Shown piece after piece: positions 31,532 to 41,934 of a DNA stretch of 64,000 nucleotides (positions within the stretch are counted from its first letter, which is position 1; each line of letters starts with the position of its first letter). The notes beneath the pieces were generated by a model, which saw nothing but the letters and a program-made list of their open reading frames with translations, did not search any database and was not told the origin of the DNA. The stretch is taken from assembly GCF_018881605.1 (NCBI RefSeq), contig NZ_JACVPZ010000001.1, positions 806,001-870,000 on the forward strand, in the 5' to 3' direction. The position numbers and the translations under genes were made by a program. This stretch comes from Polynucleobacter sp. UB-Tiil-W10 (GTDB lineage: Bacteria; Pseudomonadota; Gammaproteobacteria; Burkholderiales; Burkholderiaceae).

Positions 31532-32844
31532 GGCCCATTTTTCTTAAACAAAGCATAGTAGAAACCGTCATTTAACTCGCCAGGCAAAAGCTGCCCTGGA
31601 GCGCCTAATCGTACCGCATTGGGGTGCTGGTCAGCAAACCAAATAGCCTGCTCTTCACCTTCTTCAGGAAATATTGAGCACGTTACATACAAAAGAGCGC
31701 CCCCTGCCTTGAGCATCTTCCATGCTTGACCCAAAATAGCACGCTGTCTTTCTTGAAGAGCTCTGATATCAGCTTCGCGCCTCAGAAATGGAATATCGGG
31801 ATGACGAGACACTATTCCCGAAGCTGAACAGGGGGCATCGAGCAAAATCTTGTCAAAAAGAATGCCATCCCACCAAGCAGCCTTTGAGGCATCGCCGCGG
31901 AGTACTTTCACCTTGTCGGAATGTAAACGAAGGCGATCAAGGTTACCCCCAATTTTTCCTATCCGGTCTCCATCCAACTCCAAGGCCTGCATTGAACAAT
32001 CTGCAAGCTCTAATAAATGTGCTGTTTTTCCACCAGGAGCGGCGCAAGCATCTAGCACCAACTCTCCTTCCTGAGGGCTTAATAAGATTGCAGCTAACTG
32101 CGCTCCCGCATCTTGCACAGAAACGGCCCCGCTATAAAAACCAGGCAGGTCTGATACAGGCACTGCATCAGACAACAAAAGGGCAGAAGGTAAGTGAATA
32201 CCGGCCACCTCTTCTATTGGCGCTGCTGAAATTCCAGCGTCGGACAATAGGGATTGATATTGCTCGCGTGTATATTGCCTTGGATTCACACGCAGAATTA
32301 GTGGCGCACGCTTGGCTTGTTGAAACAAAATAGATTGCCATGCTTTGGAATAATTACGTTTGAGATTTGCTCGCCACCAAGCGGGTACATACATTGGAAT
32401 TGGATCGGGTGGAAAACGTTTCTCACCCTCAGGTGGCTGAACCAATAGGCTTACCTTACGCAAGACTGCATTCACCAAACCTTTGGCATAGATTGTTTTG
32501 TCATACTCGCCACACGCCTTCACTGCCTGATCAACAATCGTGTGTGCTGGATAGCCTTTACTCTCCCCAATGTCTTGCAAAAATAAGGCTATTGCAACGC
32601 TTAATAGATGATCAACTTCGGGAGGCGGCGTCTTTGGAATAAATTCCTTAATCAACTCATGAGAACGGACCCATTTACGCAGAGCGTCAAAGCTCAGACT
32701 CTGAACGATCGGTCGCTCATGTGCCTCTAGCTGATCCAGAACCTCTGTAAGAGATCTTCCGCTCATTACCTCGCTGATCGCTTGCGCGGCAATTGTGATT
32801 GCTTCAGAAAGCGGGAGACTGCGTGGTGTTTTTTGATCAGTCAA
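31528..32844 (-). CDS. rsmB: 16S rRNA m5C967 methyltransferase
   Basis: A 438-residue enzyme. The N-terminal NusB-like RNA-binding domain covers residues 1-150. The SAM-dependent domain has the binding motif LDACAAPGGKTAHLLE, the motif LDAPCSASGIVSRHPDI with Cys for release, and the catalytic Cys in YVTCSIFPEE. It uses S-adenosylmethionine to methylate C967 of 16S rRNA. Located in the def-fmt-htpX-rsmB run as in other betaproteobacteria. Confidence 0.95.
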   Translation of the reverse strand: MTDQKTPRSLPLSEAITIAAQAISEVMSGRSLTEVLDQLEAHERPIVQSLSFDALRKWVRSHELIKEFIPKTPPPEVDHLLSVAIALFLQDIGESKGYPAHTIVDQAVKACGEYDKTIYAKGLVNAVLRKVSLLVQPPEGEKRFPPDPIPMYVPAWWRANLKRNYSKAWQSILFQQAKRAPLILRVNPRQYTREQYQSLLSDAGISAAPIEEVAGIHLPSALLLSDAVPVSDLPGFYSGAVSVQDAGAQLAAILLSPQEGELVLDACAAPGGKTAHLLELADCSMQALELDGDRIGKIGGNLDRLRLHSDKVKVLRGDASKAAWWDGILFDKILLDAPCSASGIVSRHPDIPFLRREADIRALQERQRAILGQAWKMLKAGGALLYVTCSIFPEEGEEQAIWFADQHPNAVRLGAPGQLLPGELNDGFYYALFKKNGP

Positions 32845-32845
32845 A

Positions 32846-33712
32846 TTAATTTGCTCCGGGATACGTCCCGTTTTTAGCCATACTCATTAAGCGTGCCACC
32901 CGCTCTTCAGTAGGTGGGTGGGTTGAAAAAAGTTGTGCGAGGCCGCCAGCGCTCAAAGGATTAAGGATCATCATCTGCGCAGTTTCAGGATGCTGCTCAA
33001 CTGCTTGAAATGGAATGCCCTGAGCATAGCTATGAATTTTTTCTAATGCGTGTGCGAGCGCCTCTGGATCAGAGCTAATTTCTGCACCACCACGATCAGC
33101 TTCGTATTCTCTAGCGCGAGAAATGCTCATTTGAATCAAGCTTGCTGCTATCGGCGCCAAAATTGCCACCATCAAGCTGGCTATCGGATTGTTGGGTCTA
33201 CCTTCAGAGTCGCGCCCACCAAAGAACATGGCAAAGTTAGCCAATGCCGAAATAGCTCCAGCCATAGTAGCGGCAACGGTCGAGATCAAAATATCACGAT
33301 GACGAACATGTGCCAACTCGTGGGCCATCACGCCACGTAATTCACGATTGGAGAGAATTTTCAGAATGCCAGTTGTTGCGGCCACTGAGGCATTCTCTGG
33401 ATTGCGCCCAGTTGCAAAAGCATTCGGAGCATCCTCGTCAATCAAAAATACTTTGGGCATTGGCAAGCCCGCCTTCTCAGACAACTCTTTTACTAACGCA
33501 TAAAACTGAGGCGCAGATCTTTCATCAACCTGCTGCGCATTGGTCATTTTCAACACCATGGTGTCAGAAAACCAATAGCTAAAAAAATTCATGCCAACAG
33601 CCAAGAGCAGGGCCATCAACATGCCTTGCTCGCCGCCCAACATACCACCAACCACAATAAATAATGCAGTAATTGCTGCCATCAAAACAGCAGTCTTTGC
33701 AAAATTAAACAT
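32846..33712 (-). CDS. htpX: Membrane zinc metalloprotease HtpX
   Basis: A 288-residue M48 protease that degrades damaged membrane proteins. Two N-terminal helices (residues 7-45), the zinc motif [10 protein letters not shown] (HExxH), a third and fourth hydrophobic segment, and the further zinc ligand in [11 protein letters not shown] are all visible. The end matches HtpX ([14 protein letters not shown]). It lies 2 nt from both fmt and rsmB. Confidence 0.95.
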   Translation of the reverse strand: MFNFAKTAVLMAAITALFIVVGGMLGGEQGMLMALLLAVGMNFFSYWFSDTMVLKMTNAQQVDERSAPQFYALVKELSEKAGLPMPKVFLIDEDAPNAFATGRNPENASVAATTGILKILSNRELRGVMAHELAHVRHRDILISTVAATMAGAISALANFAMFFGGRDSEGRPNNPIASLMVAILAPIAASLIQMSISRAREYEADRGGAEISSDPEALAHALEKIHSYAQGIPFQAVEQHPETAQMMILNPLSAGGLAQLFSTHPPTEERVARLMSMAKNGTYPGAN

Positions 33713-33714
33713 TT

Positions 33715-34713
33715 CTACTCCTTTGCTTGAAAGCGCAACAACATTTCACCGATGCCAAGCGGCTGCAAGCAGGCTTTGGCATCTATTTTTTTACCGCCGG
33801 GTTTTTGCATTTCTAAAACCTCAAGCACCCCTTCTCCACATTGAATATATACGCCATCACGACTAAAACCCAGAACATCACCTGCAGTATTGGCAGCACT
33901 TACGTCTTTTGAGTCTGCAATCTTTGAATTCCAAAACTTCATTGCTAGGCCATTGAGATTGCTGCTTGCCCCTGGAAACGGATTAAAGGCCCGAATGCGC
34001 CGATCAATTTCTGTAGCGCTTAAGGTCCAATCAATTTCCGCCTCACTCTTGAGGATTTTTTCGGCGTACGTAATACCTTCGGTTGCTTGAGGTAGTAGCT
34101 GCATTTCTTTGCCTTGCTGCAAAGAGCCTAAAACTTCAACAATTAATTTTGAACCGAGCGACGCCAATCGATCGTGCAAGCTAGCACTAGTTTCATCAGG
34201 AGCAATTACAAGATCAGCGACTAAAACTGTATCGCCAGTATCTAGGCCGGCATCCATTTGCATAATACAAACGCCCGTTTTCAGGTCGCCCGATTCAATT
34301 GCTCTTTGAATCGGCGCTGCACCGCGCCAGCGCGGTAGTAACGAAGCATGAATATTAAAACTCCCAAATCTACTCGACCTCTCAGTAATGTCCAAAATCT
34401 CTTGGGGCAAGATCAAGCCATAGGCAACTACCACCATAGCATCAAACTCTATTGTGGACAATTGATCATATGCCGCTAATGCTTGAGCCCGCTTTTGAGG
34501 ATCAATACTCGTGCGCCTCAATGTTTCCGGCTGTAACACAGGGATATTGTTTTGTAAGGCAAACTCTTTAACGGGGCTTACCTGGAGATGCATTCCTCTT
34601 CCGGCGCGACGATCAGGCTGAGTTAAAGCCAAAACAATTTCATGGCCAGCATCGTAAATTGAGCACATCGCTTGCGCAGCAAACTCAGGAGTTCCAGCAA
34701 AGACGATTTTCAT
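33715..34713 (-). CDS. fmt: Methionyl-tRNA formyltransferase
   Basis: A 332-residue enzyme that formylates initiator Met-tRNA with 10-formyl-THF. The formyltransferase motif [19 protein letters not shown] with catalytic Asn and His, and the later [11 protein letters not shown] block are present. The C-terminal tRNA-binding domain begins near residue 220 ([16 protein letters not shown]). It is placed 9 nt downstream of def, the usual pair. Confidence 0.96.
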   Translation of the reverse strand: MKIVFAGTPEFAAQAMCSIYDAGHEIVLALTQPDRRAGRGMHLQVSPVKEFALQNNIPVLQPETLRRTSIDPQKRAQALAAYDQLSTIEFDAMVVVAYGLILPQEILDITERSSRFGSFNIHASLLPRWRGAAPIQRAIESGDLKTGVCIMQMDAGLDTGDTVLVADLVIAPDETSASLHDRLASLGSKLIVEVLGSLQQGKEMQLLPQATEGITYAEKILKSEAEIDWTLSATEIDRRIRAFNPFPGASSNLNGLAMKFWNSKIADSKDVSAANTAGDVLGFSRDGVYIQCGEGVLEVLEMQKPGGKKIDAKACLQPLGIGEMLLRFQAKE

Positions 34714-34721
34714 TGGTGCGC

Positions 34722-35237
34722 TTAACGCTCACCCACTAATTCTTTAGCGCGCTTTTTCATTTTTTGCGTAATACGGGTTCGCTTCAGTATTGATAAATAC
34801 TCAACAAATACTTTGCCTTGCAAATGATCCAACTCATGCTGTAAACAAACCGCCAACAAACCGTCAGCATCAATTTCAAATTCTTTGCCATTGATATCCA
34901 AAGCCTTCACTCGGATCTCAGATGGCCTTTCAACTTCGTCATAAAACTCCGGAACAGATAAACAACCCTCGCGCCAAGATTTGGTTTCCGAGCTAGACCA
35001 AATAATCTCCGGATTGATAAATACCATGAGTTCATTTTGCTCATCAGATACATCAATCACCACAATGCGCTCGTGAACGTCCACTTGTGTTGCCGCCAAA
35101 CCAACACCTGGAGCTTCATACATAGTGTCCGCCATATCAGCAACAATTTTCTGAATGCGGGCATCCACCTGCGCTACCGGTTTAGCAACCTTATGCAAGC
35201 GGGGATCTGGATAACAAAGGACAGTTAATAAAGCCAT
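34722..35237 (-). CDS. def: Peptide deformylase
   Basis: A 171-residue iron/zinc hydrolase that removes the formyl group from nascent proteins. The three motifs are [18 protein letters not shown] (metal-binding Cys) and [10 protein letters not shown] (HExxH). Length is standard. It is the first gene of the seven-gene operon and is divergent from dprA, with 71 nt between. Confidence 0.96.
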   Translation of the reverse strand: MALLTVLCYPDPRLHKVAKPVAQVDARIQKIVADMADTMYEAPGVGLAATQVDVHERIVVIDVSDEQNELMVFINPEIIWSSSETKSWREGCLSVPEFYDEVERPSEIRVKALDINGKEFEIDADGLLAVCLQHELDHLQGKVFVEYLSILKRTRITQKMKKRAKELVGER

Positions 35238-35308
35238 TTAAGAATTATCCAACAGAGCTATCAGTCTGTCCTGATTGATCTAATTTCCCCACAGGACAAA
35301 ATTGGTTT

Positions 35309-35983
35309 ATGCAAATTTCGCCCACTCCATACTCAGTCACCCGAATCGATCGCGGAAGTCCGCACTACCCACCCCGCCTCCAAGATTTATATGATCCGCC
35401 GGCTTCGCTCTATATATATGGCGATATTGACCTGCTAAAAATGCCGATGATTGCCATCGTAGGCTCCAGAAGCGCAAGCCTGGACGGCTTAAAAAATGCC
35501 CGCCTGTTTGCTCAAGCGCTCTCCGAAACAGGCTTGATCGTCGTTTCTGGCCTTGCAACAGGGATTGATAGCGCCGCCCACCAAGCCACGCTTGGCCTTG
35601 GACCAAACCACCACACCATAGCCATATTAGGCACAGGCATAGATGTCGTCTACCCCCGCCAAAACATCGCCCTGTCCAGAGCCATTAGCCAGCAAGGTCT
35701 TTTGATATCAGAGCTTCCATTGGGGGCGGGGCCAAAAGCATTTCATTTTCCGCGGCGAAATCGCATTATTGCTGCCCTAGCGCTTGGGGTTGTGGTGGTA
35801 GAGGCGGCAGAAAAGTCTGGCTCCCTCATCACAGCCCGTATGGCCGCAGACCTTGGGAGAGAGGTTTTTGCAGTTCCTGGGCCTATTCATAACGCAAATT
35901 CGGCTGGTTGCCATCTACTTATCCAGCAAGGAGCGAAACTAGCCTTTAGACCGAATGATGTTCTTGAGGAGCTTTATATTTAA
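35309..35983 (+). CDS. dprA: Minimal DprA/Smf DNA-processing protein
   Basis: A 224-residue protein covering only the extended Rossmann fold of DprA: AIVGSRSASLDGLKNA, SGLATGIDSAAH, ILGTGIDVVYP, SELPLGAGPKAFHFPRRNRII and EAAEKSGSLITA. DprA loads RecA onto incoming single-stranded DNA in natural transformation. The N-terminal SAM-like and C-terminal winged-helix domains of typical 350-400-residue DprA are missing. No upstream coding remnant fits in the 71-nt gap to def, so this is not a simple frameshift. Confidence 0.92.
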   Translation: MQISPTPYSVTRIDRGSPHYPPRLQDLYDPPASLYIYGDIDLLKMPMIAIVGSRSASLDGLKNARLFAQALSETGLIVVSGLATGIDSAAHQATLGLGPNHHTIAILGTGIDVVYPRQNIALSRAISQQGLLISELPLGAGPKAFHFPRRNRIIAALALGVVVVEAAEKSGSLITARMAADLGREVFAVPGPIHNANSAGCHLLIQQGAKLAFRPNDVLEELYI

Positions 35984-36035
35984 GCAAAAACTGCATTTAA
36001 ATAGCCTAAAAGAGGGTTTTTATCCTAAAACTGGG

Positions 36036-36056
36036 AGTTTTGACCTGCTCAAAACT
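36036..36056. other. Perfect 8-nt inverted repeat between dprA and topB
   Basis: AGTTTTGA-CCTGC-TCAAAACT with a 5-nt loop, followed by AGCAAAAAATAG. It may be an inefficient dprA terminator or an operator for topB. The rest of the 223-nt gap is AT-rich, with a second inverted repeat TGGCCAA (36124) / TTGGCCA (36149). Confidence 0.45.
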
Positions 36057-36206
36057 AGCAAAAAATAGAGGTTTTTGGACTTTTCCTAATTTATCGGTTA
36101 ATAATAAAAAAGGGGTATGCAGCTGGCCAAGTGCAATTTTGGTTTAAATTGGCCATCCGTTTTATCCCAAAAAACATCATTTCTAGCTCAAATTTAGGCA
36201 AAACGC

Positions 36207-38879
36207 GTGGCAACTAAAGCAACTACCAAAAAAAACAGCTCAAAGACTACCGCTGGCGATCATCCAAAGGCGCTCATCATTGCAGAAAAGCCCTCTGTTG
36301 CCAATGATATTGCCAAGGCCTTAGGCGGCTTTACAAAATATGAAGATTATTTTGAGAGCGATGATTTCTTAATCTCTTCTGCGGTGGGCCATTTATTGGA
36401 AATCGCCGCCCCCGAAGAATTTGACGTGAAGCGTGGCAAATGGTCTTTTGCTAATTTGCCGGTAGTGCCCCCTTATTTTGATTTGCGCCCTATTGCTAAA
36501 ACAGAGTCGCGCCTTAAGGTATTGCAAAAACTCATTAAACGAAAAGACGTCACTGCACTCATTAATGCCTGTGACGCGGGACGTGAAGGTGAATTGATAT
36601 TCCGCTTAATTGCACAACATGCCAAGGCATCGCAATCTATTCAACGCTTATGGCTGCAATCAATGACGCCAGCCGCCATTCGTGAAGGCTTTACGAACTT
36701 GCGCTCCGATGAAGACATGAAACCACTCGCTGATGCTGCCCGTTGCCGCTCAGAAGCAGATTGGTTAGTCGGCATCAATGGCACACGTGCGATGACTGCT
36801 TTTAATAGTAAAAGTGGTGGCTTCTTCCTAACGACAGTAGGTCGCGTGCAGACTCCAACACTTTCTATTGTGGTGGAGCGTGAAGAGTTGATTCGTAAGT
36901 TCATCTCCAAGGATTATTGGGAAGTAAAAGCCGAATTCATCGCCGCCGCTGGTGTCTATGAAGGTCGCTGGTTTGATCCGAAATTTAAAAAAGATGTCAC
37001 CGAACCCGACGCACGTGAGAACCGCCTATGGAGCGAAGCTGCAGCGCAAAGCATTGTTGCGGCATGTCGTGGCAAAAAAGCAAACGTCACTGAAGAAGCT
37101 AAGCCCGCTACGCAACTTGCTCCTCAATTATTTGATTTAACGAGTTTGCAACGAGAGGCCAATGCGCGCTTTGGATTCTCCGCAAAAAATACATTGGGTC
37201 TTGCACAAGCTTTATATGAGCGCCATAAAGTATTAACGTATCCACGTACCGATGCAAAGGCTCTTCCAGAAGACTATCTCGATACTGTTAAGCAAACCAT
37301 GGAGAATCTTGCCGAACATTCGCAAGACTATCGTGCCTTCGCTAAGCAAATTCTGCAAGGTGACCCGAAAGATCCAAAATCAAAAGCGGGTTATGGCTGG
37401 GTAAAGCCAAACAAACGAATTTTTGATAACTCCAAAATATCTGATCACTTTGCGATCATTCCAACATTAGAAACGCCCAAGACCCTAAGCGAGCCCGAAG
37501 CCAAGCTCTACGACTTGGTTGTGCGTCGCTTCTTGGCAGTGTTTTATCCGGCTGCAGAGTTCCGTGTTACCACCCGCATTACAGAGGCATCTGGACACCA
37601 TTTTAAAACTGAAGGGCGTGTGCTTGTAAATCCTGGTTGGTTAACGGTATATGGCAAATCAAATCAAGCTGATGATGAGTTGGTTCCAGTCCAAGAAGGC
37701 GAGTCAGTACAAACCGAATCTATTGCAGCTATACCATTGAAGACAAAGCCACCCGCACGTTATACAGAAGCAACTTTGCTCTCTGCTATGGAAAGCGCTG
37801 GCAAATGGGTTGATGATGATGACATGCGTGAAGCCATGGCTGAAAAAGGCTTGGGCACGCCTGCTACGCGCGCCGCCATCATCGAAGGACTGCTCGCTGA
37901 AAAATATATGGTTCGCGAAGCTCGTGAACTTATTCCAACCGCAAAAGCTTTTCAGCTGATGACTTTGTTGCGTGGCTTAGATGTTGAGGAGTTAACTCGC
38001 CCTGATTTGACCGGCAGCTGGGAGAACAAACTTTCTCTCATCGAGCAAGGCAAAATGAATCGCGATACCTTCATGCAAGAGATCGCACAGATGACTCAGC
38101 GCATCGTCAAGCGTGCGAAAGAATATGACAGCGATACCATTCCGGGTGACTACGCCACAATGACCACACCGTGCCCACACTGTAAGGGCCCGGTAAAAGA
38201 AAACTATCGCCGTTTTGCTTGTGAAAAGTGCGGCTTCACTATCAGCAAAACCCCTGGTGGACGCGCATTTGAATACCCTGAAGTTGAAGAGTTATTACGC
38301 GAAAAAACGATCGGGCCTTTACAAGGCTTCCGCAGCAAAATGGGGCGCCCATTTGCTGCCATTATTAAGTTGAGTGAAATTCCAGAAGACGATAAAGACT
38401 ATCCGAACGCGGGCTTCAAGCTAGAGTTTGATTTTGGAAACACGCAAGATGATGAAACTGAAGCGGTCGATTTCACGGGCCGTATGGCGTTAGGCGTTTG
38501 TCCAAAATGCTCTGGTGCGGTATATGAAGACGGCATGCGTTACGTTTGTGAAAACAATACCGGCCCTAGCAAATCATGTGATTTCAAAACTGGGAAAGTA
38601 GTTTTGCAGCAGGAAGTTTCAGCTGAGCAGGTTCAAAAGTTATTAAAAGAAGGCAAAACAGATTTACTAACCAACTTTAAGTCCAACCGCACTGGGCGTG
38701 GTTTTAAGGCTTACTTAGCCTTAGATTCAACGGGCAAAATTGGCTTTGAATTTGAAGCCAAGGCACCCAAAGCCGAAGGCGCTGCTCCAGCAAAGAAACG
38801 CTCTGGTGCAAGCGCTGCGACTAAGTCTGTAGCAAAACCCAAGCGCGCAAGTAAAGCAAAATCATCCTCTAGCAGCTGA
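36207..38879 (+). CDS. topB: DNA topoisomerase III
   Basis: An 890-residue type IA topoisomerase. The Toprim domain starts with LIIAEKPSVANDIAKALGG, typical of topoisomerase III, and contains CDAGREGELIF. The active-site Tyr is in LTYPRTDAK. Two C-terminal zinc-ribbon modules (CPHCKGP ... CEKCGF and CPKCSGA ... CENN) and a Lys/Ala-rich tail follow. The start is GTG at 36207. The 3' end overlaps the convergent mnmC gene by 169 nt. Confidence 0.93.
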   Translation: MATKATTKKNSSKTTAGDHPKALIIAEKPSVANDIAKALGGFTKYEDYFESDDFLISSAVGHLLEIAAPEEFDVKRGKWSFANLPVVPPYFDLRPIAKTESRLKVLQKLIKRKDVTALINACDAGREGELIFRLIAQHAKASQSIQRLWLQSMTPAAIREGFTNLRSDEDMKPLADAARCRSEADWLVGINGTRAMTAFNSKSGGFFLTTVGRVQTPTLSIVVEREELIRKFISKDYWEVKAEFIAAAGVYEGRWFDPKFKKDVTEPDARENRLWSEAAAQSIVAACRGKKANVTEEAKPATQLAPQLFDLTSLQREANARFGFSAKNTLGLAQALYERHKVLTYPRTDAKALPEDYLDTVKQTMENLAEHSQDYRAFAKQILQGDPKDPKSKAGYGWVKPNKRIFDNSKISDHFAIIPTLETPKTLSEPEAKLYDLVVRRFLAVFYPAAEFRVTTRITEASGHHFKTEGRVLVNPGWLTVYGKSNQADDELVPVQEGESVQTESIAAIPLKTKPPARYTEATLLSAMESAGKWVDDDDMREAMAEKGLGTPATRAAIIEGLLAEKYMVREARELIPTAKAFQLMTLLRGLDVEELTRPDLTGSWENKLSLIEQGKMNRDTFMQEIAQMTQRIVKRAKEYDSDTIPGDYATMTTPCPHCKGPVKENYRRFACEKCGFTISKTPGGRAFEYPEVEELLREKTIGPLQGFRSKMGRPFAAIIKLSEIPEDDKDYPNAGFKLEFDFGNTQDDETEAVDFTGRMALGVCPKCSGAVYEDGMRYVCENNTGPSKSCDFKTGKVVLQQEVSAEQVQKLLKEGKTDLLTNFKSNRTGRGFKAYLALDSTGKIGFEFEAKAPKAEGAAPAKKRSGASAATKSVAKPKRASKAKSSSSS

Positions 38880-39940
38880 GCACCAATTAGCTTGGCCGCT
38901 AGAGCGGACCACAAAATTCCTCTCGACCCCAAGGCCGTTGCTAGAAATATCCCTGGGCGTTGAGTGAGTGCGCCAATGATTGGCAGTCGATCTCCAGCGA
39001 CACAGCGCACACCAACAAATTCACCCGCTTTTTTTAGTGCGCGAAGATCACCTTCTGGATAATTCACCAAACCCCTCGCTTGCTCGCGATTAAAGTCATC
39101 ACTTTTTTCTCTTGGAGAAAGGTCATCCTCACCTTCATCAAAACTTGAGCCCACAATCCACCGATAACTACCGTCTTCGAGCAGATCGGCAGGCAAGCAA
39201 TAACCATCTCCAGAAATCCCCACGCTGGGTAATTTTTTAACCCAAGGATCATTTTCTGGAATTGAAAAAATACTCAGTTGCCCGCGCACAGGTTTAAGGG
39301 GCAAACGAATGCCAACGGTAGCCATTAATGACTTAGCCTCCATGGCACAGGCAACAACCACCTTGTCGGCAGAGGTGATTAACTGATTTTCTGCATCAAA
39401 TAAATACCATTTATTTTCATTGGCCTCTAGGCGATTAACCCGCCTATTCCAAACACCAGTTAGGCGTTCATGATGCTGTAGCAGCCGCTTGCTCGTTTCA
39501 AATAAATTTAAGCCAGCTCCTCGCGGTAGCCAAACTCCACTTTGCTGAACACCACAAATCCTATTAGCCTCTTGGGCATCCATGGCAATGGCCATATCTT
39601 GTTCAAGACCCAAGGAAAGGAGATGCTCCATCGTTTGAGCATGGTCAAAATTTTTATCTTTTTTGGTTGGCTGAAAAATCCCATGTTGTTGCCAAACATT
39701 TTTCCAGCGCGCTTCTGCGAGCAAGAATGCAATGCGGGTTAGGCGCAATAAACGGGGTGAGCCTTTACCAATATGCGGATGTGCAATAGCATAAGCGTGG
39801 CTTGAACAGGCAGTGGCTGGGGATGATGCGGCATCAACAATACATACGGCTTTGCCGCGCAAGAGCAACTCATTTGTAATGGTTGCCCCACAAATGCCTG
39901 CCCCAATCACCACTATTTCATGGTGTTGGGGTTTGGTCAT
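38711..39940 (-). CDS. mnmC: FAD-dependent cmnm5s2U34 oxidoreductase (MnmC C-domain only)
   Basis: A 409-residue DAO-type flavoprotein. The Rossmann dinucleotide motif VIGAGICGATITNELLLRG starts at residue 10. The ACSSHAYAIAHPHIGKGSP segment and the C-terminal VGVRCVAGDRLPIIG block match the oxidoreductase half of MnmC. The methyltransferase half of the bifunctional protein is not here. It acts on cmnm5U34 made by MnmE-MnmG, which are also in this window. The last 56 codons are antisense to the topB tail. Confidence 0.85.
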   Translation of the reverse strand: MTKPQHHEIVVIGAGICGATITNELLLRGKAVCIVDAASSPATACSSHAYAIAHPHIGKGSPRLLRLTRIAFLLAEARWKNVWQQHGIFQPTKKDKNFDHAQTMEHLLSLGLEQDMAIAMDAQEANRICGVQQSGVWLPRGAGLNLFETSKRLLQHHERLTGVWNRRVNRLEANENKWYLFDAENQLITSADKVVVACAMEAKSLMATVGIRLPLKPVRGQLSIFSIPENDPWVKKLPSVGISGDGYCLPADLLEDGSYRWIVGSSFDEGEDDLSPREKSDDFNREQARGLVNYPEGDLRALKKAGEFVGVRCVAGDRLPIIGALTQRPGIFLATALGSRGILWSALAAKLIGAQLLEDDFALLARLGFATDLVAALAPERFFAGAAPSALGALASNSKPILPVESKAK

Positions 39941-39978
39941 TTAAATAAATCTAGATAGATAATGGTGATACTTAAAAC

Positions 39979-41844
39979 TTAAGCGTTTAAGCGTTTTTCA
40001 ATCTTGGTACGCATCTCTGCTAATTCCTTAGGCAGGCGCTCACCAAGATGTTCAAACAATTCTGTATGCAACTTGAGTTCGTTTTTCCAGTCGTCTACCT
40101 TAGCGGTAATTACCTTCTCGAACTTCTCAAGAGAAAAGTCTAAGCCCTTCCAATTCATATCGGTATGCTCTGGTGAGATGCCAAATACGGTTTCAACACC
40201 TTTTGCTGTCCCATCTGCACGACCCAAAATCCAAGCAAGAACACGCATGTTTTCACCGTAACCAGGCCAGACAAACTTGCCGTCGTCGCCTTTGCGGAAC
40301 CAATTCACGCAATAGATCTTTGGCAATACAGCACCTTCAGCTTCAAGCTTCTTGCCGATATTGAGCCAATGCTGGAAGTAGTCGCTCATGTTGTAGCCAG
40401 CAAAAGCAATCATCGCAAATGGATCACGACGAACTACGCCCACCTGCCCAGTGATAGCGGCAGTTGTTTCAGAGCCCATCGTTGCAGCCATATAAACACC
40501 TTCTACCCAATCACGCGCTTCGCTAACGAGAGGCACAGTGGTTGAACGGCGACCGCCGAACAAGAATGCGTCAATCGGAACACCTTCTGGATCGTCCCAT
40601 TTAGGATCAACGGCTGGATTATTGGTGGCAGCCATTGTGAAGCGAGAGTTGGCGTGAGCAGCTTTGCGGCCAGCAGCACCATCAGCCGGAGTCCAGTCCT
40701 TACCCTGCCAGTCGATCAAATGGGCTGGCGGTGTTTCTGTCAAACCTTCCCACCAAACATCACCATCATCCGTTAAGCCAACGTTAGTAAAGATTACGTC
40801 TTGGTTTAGAGAGTCAATGCAATTTGGATTTGTTTGACGATTTGTTCCTGGAGCAACGCCAAAATAACCAGACTCAGGGTTAATCGCAAACAGACGTGTC
40901 TTGCCGGTTACGGGGTCTTTGCGCGGTTTAATCCATGCAATATCGTCACCAATCGTTGTTACTTTCCAACCATCAAATCCTGCTGGAGGAATCATCATTG
41001 AGAAGTTGGTTTTGCCACAGGCAGATGGGAATGCTGCAGCTACGTGGTATTTCTTCCCTTCAGGTGAAGTAACACCCAAAATCAACATATGCTCAGCAAG
41101 CCATCCCTGTTCGCGGCCCATGTTAGAGGCAATACGCAAAGCAAAACATTTTTTACCCAATAACGCATTGCCGCCGTAACCCGAACCAAATGACCAAATT
41201 TCACGGGTTTCTGGGTAGTGAACGATGTATTTAGTTTTGTTGTTTGGCCAAGCCATATCCTTTTCGCCTGGGCTCAAGGGCTTGCCTACTGTATGAACGC
41301 ATGGGACAAACTCACCATCCGCACCCAGCTGATCAATTACCGCTTTACCCATCCGAGTCATCAAGCGCATGTTGATTGCAACATAAGGACTGTCAGACAG
41401 CTCAACACCGATGTGTGCAATTGGTGAACCAATCGGACCCATAGAAAACGGTACAACATACATAGTTCTGCCGCGCATGGATCCATCAAACAATGGGTTC
41501 AATGTTGCACGCATTTCAGCTGGGTTTACCCAGTTATTAGTTGGGCCAGCATCTTCTTGCTTAGCAGAACAAATATAAGTGCGGTCCTCAACGCGCGCAA
41601 CGTCGTCCGGATCAGATAAGGCTAAAAATGAATTTTTACGTTTAGCAGGATTAAGGCGCTTGAAAACACCAGCCTTCACCAACAGCTCACACAGCTCGTC
41701 ATACTCTGCCTGTGATCCATCGCACCAACGAATAGCATCAGGCTTTGTGAGAGCAGCAACTTCGCCAACCCACTCAATTAAACGCTTGTTTTTTACATAA
41801 GCTGGCGCATTTACATTGATCTGGCCGCTGGTAGTTGAAGTCAT
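39979..41844 (-). CDS. pckG: Phosphoenolpyruvate carboxykinase (GTP)
   Basis: A 621-residue enzyme that converts oxaloacetate and GTP to PEP in gluconeogenesis. The P-loop-like motif [13 protein letters not shown] contains the reactive Cys, and [11 protein letters not shown] and the metal-site DDIAWIKP follow. Length and motifs match the GTP class, not the ATP class common in enterics. Monocistronic, with 90 nt to mnmE. It fits growth on C4 acids taken up by DctA (inference). Confidence 0.96.
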   Translation of the reverse strand: MTSTTSGQINVNAPAYVKNKRLIEWVGEVAALTKPDAIRWCDGSQAEYDELCELLVKAGVFKRLNPAKRKNSFLALSDPDDVARVEDRTYICSAKQEDAGPTNNWVNPAEMRATLNPLFDGSMRGRTMYVVPFSMGPIGSPIAHIGVELSDSPYVAINMRLMTRMGKAVIDQLGADGEFVPCVHTVGKPLSPGEKDMAWPNNKTKYIVHYPETREIWSFGSGYGGNALLGKKCFALRIASNMGREQGWLAEHMLILGVTSPEGKKYHVAAAFPSACGKTNFSMMIPPAGFDGWKVTTIGDDIAWIKPRKDPVTGKTRLFAINPESGYFGVAPGTNRQTNPNCIDSLNQDVIFTNVGLTDDGDVWWEGLTETPPAHLIDWQGKDWTPADGAAGRKAAHANSRFTMAATNNPAVDPKWDDPEGVPIDAFLFGGRRSTTVPLVSEARDWVEGVYMAATMGSETTAAITGQVGVVRRDPFAMIAFAGYNMSDYFQHWLNIGKKLEAEGAVLPKIYCVNWFRKGDDGKFVWPGYGENMRVLAWILGRADGTAKGVETVFGISPEHTDMNWKGLDFSLEKFEKVITAKVDDWKNELKLHTELFEHLGERLPKELAEMRTKIEKRLNA

Positions 41845-41934
41845 ATGTTTCCTTATGAAAATTGAATTTTTTAATCCAGCAATTTTATCATTTTGGGTGA
41901 ATTTTTATCACCACCCCAACAGGGCACAAACCCT

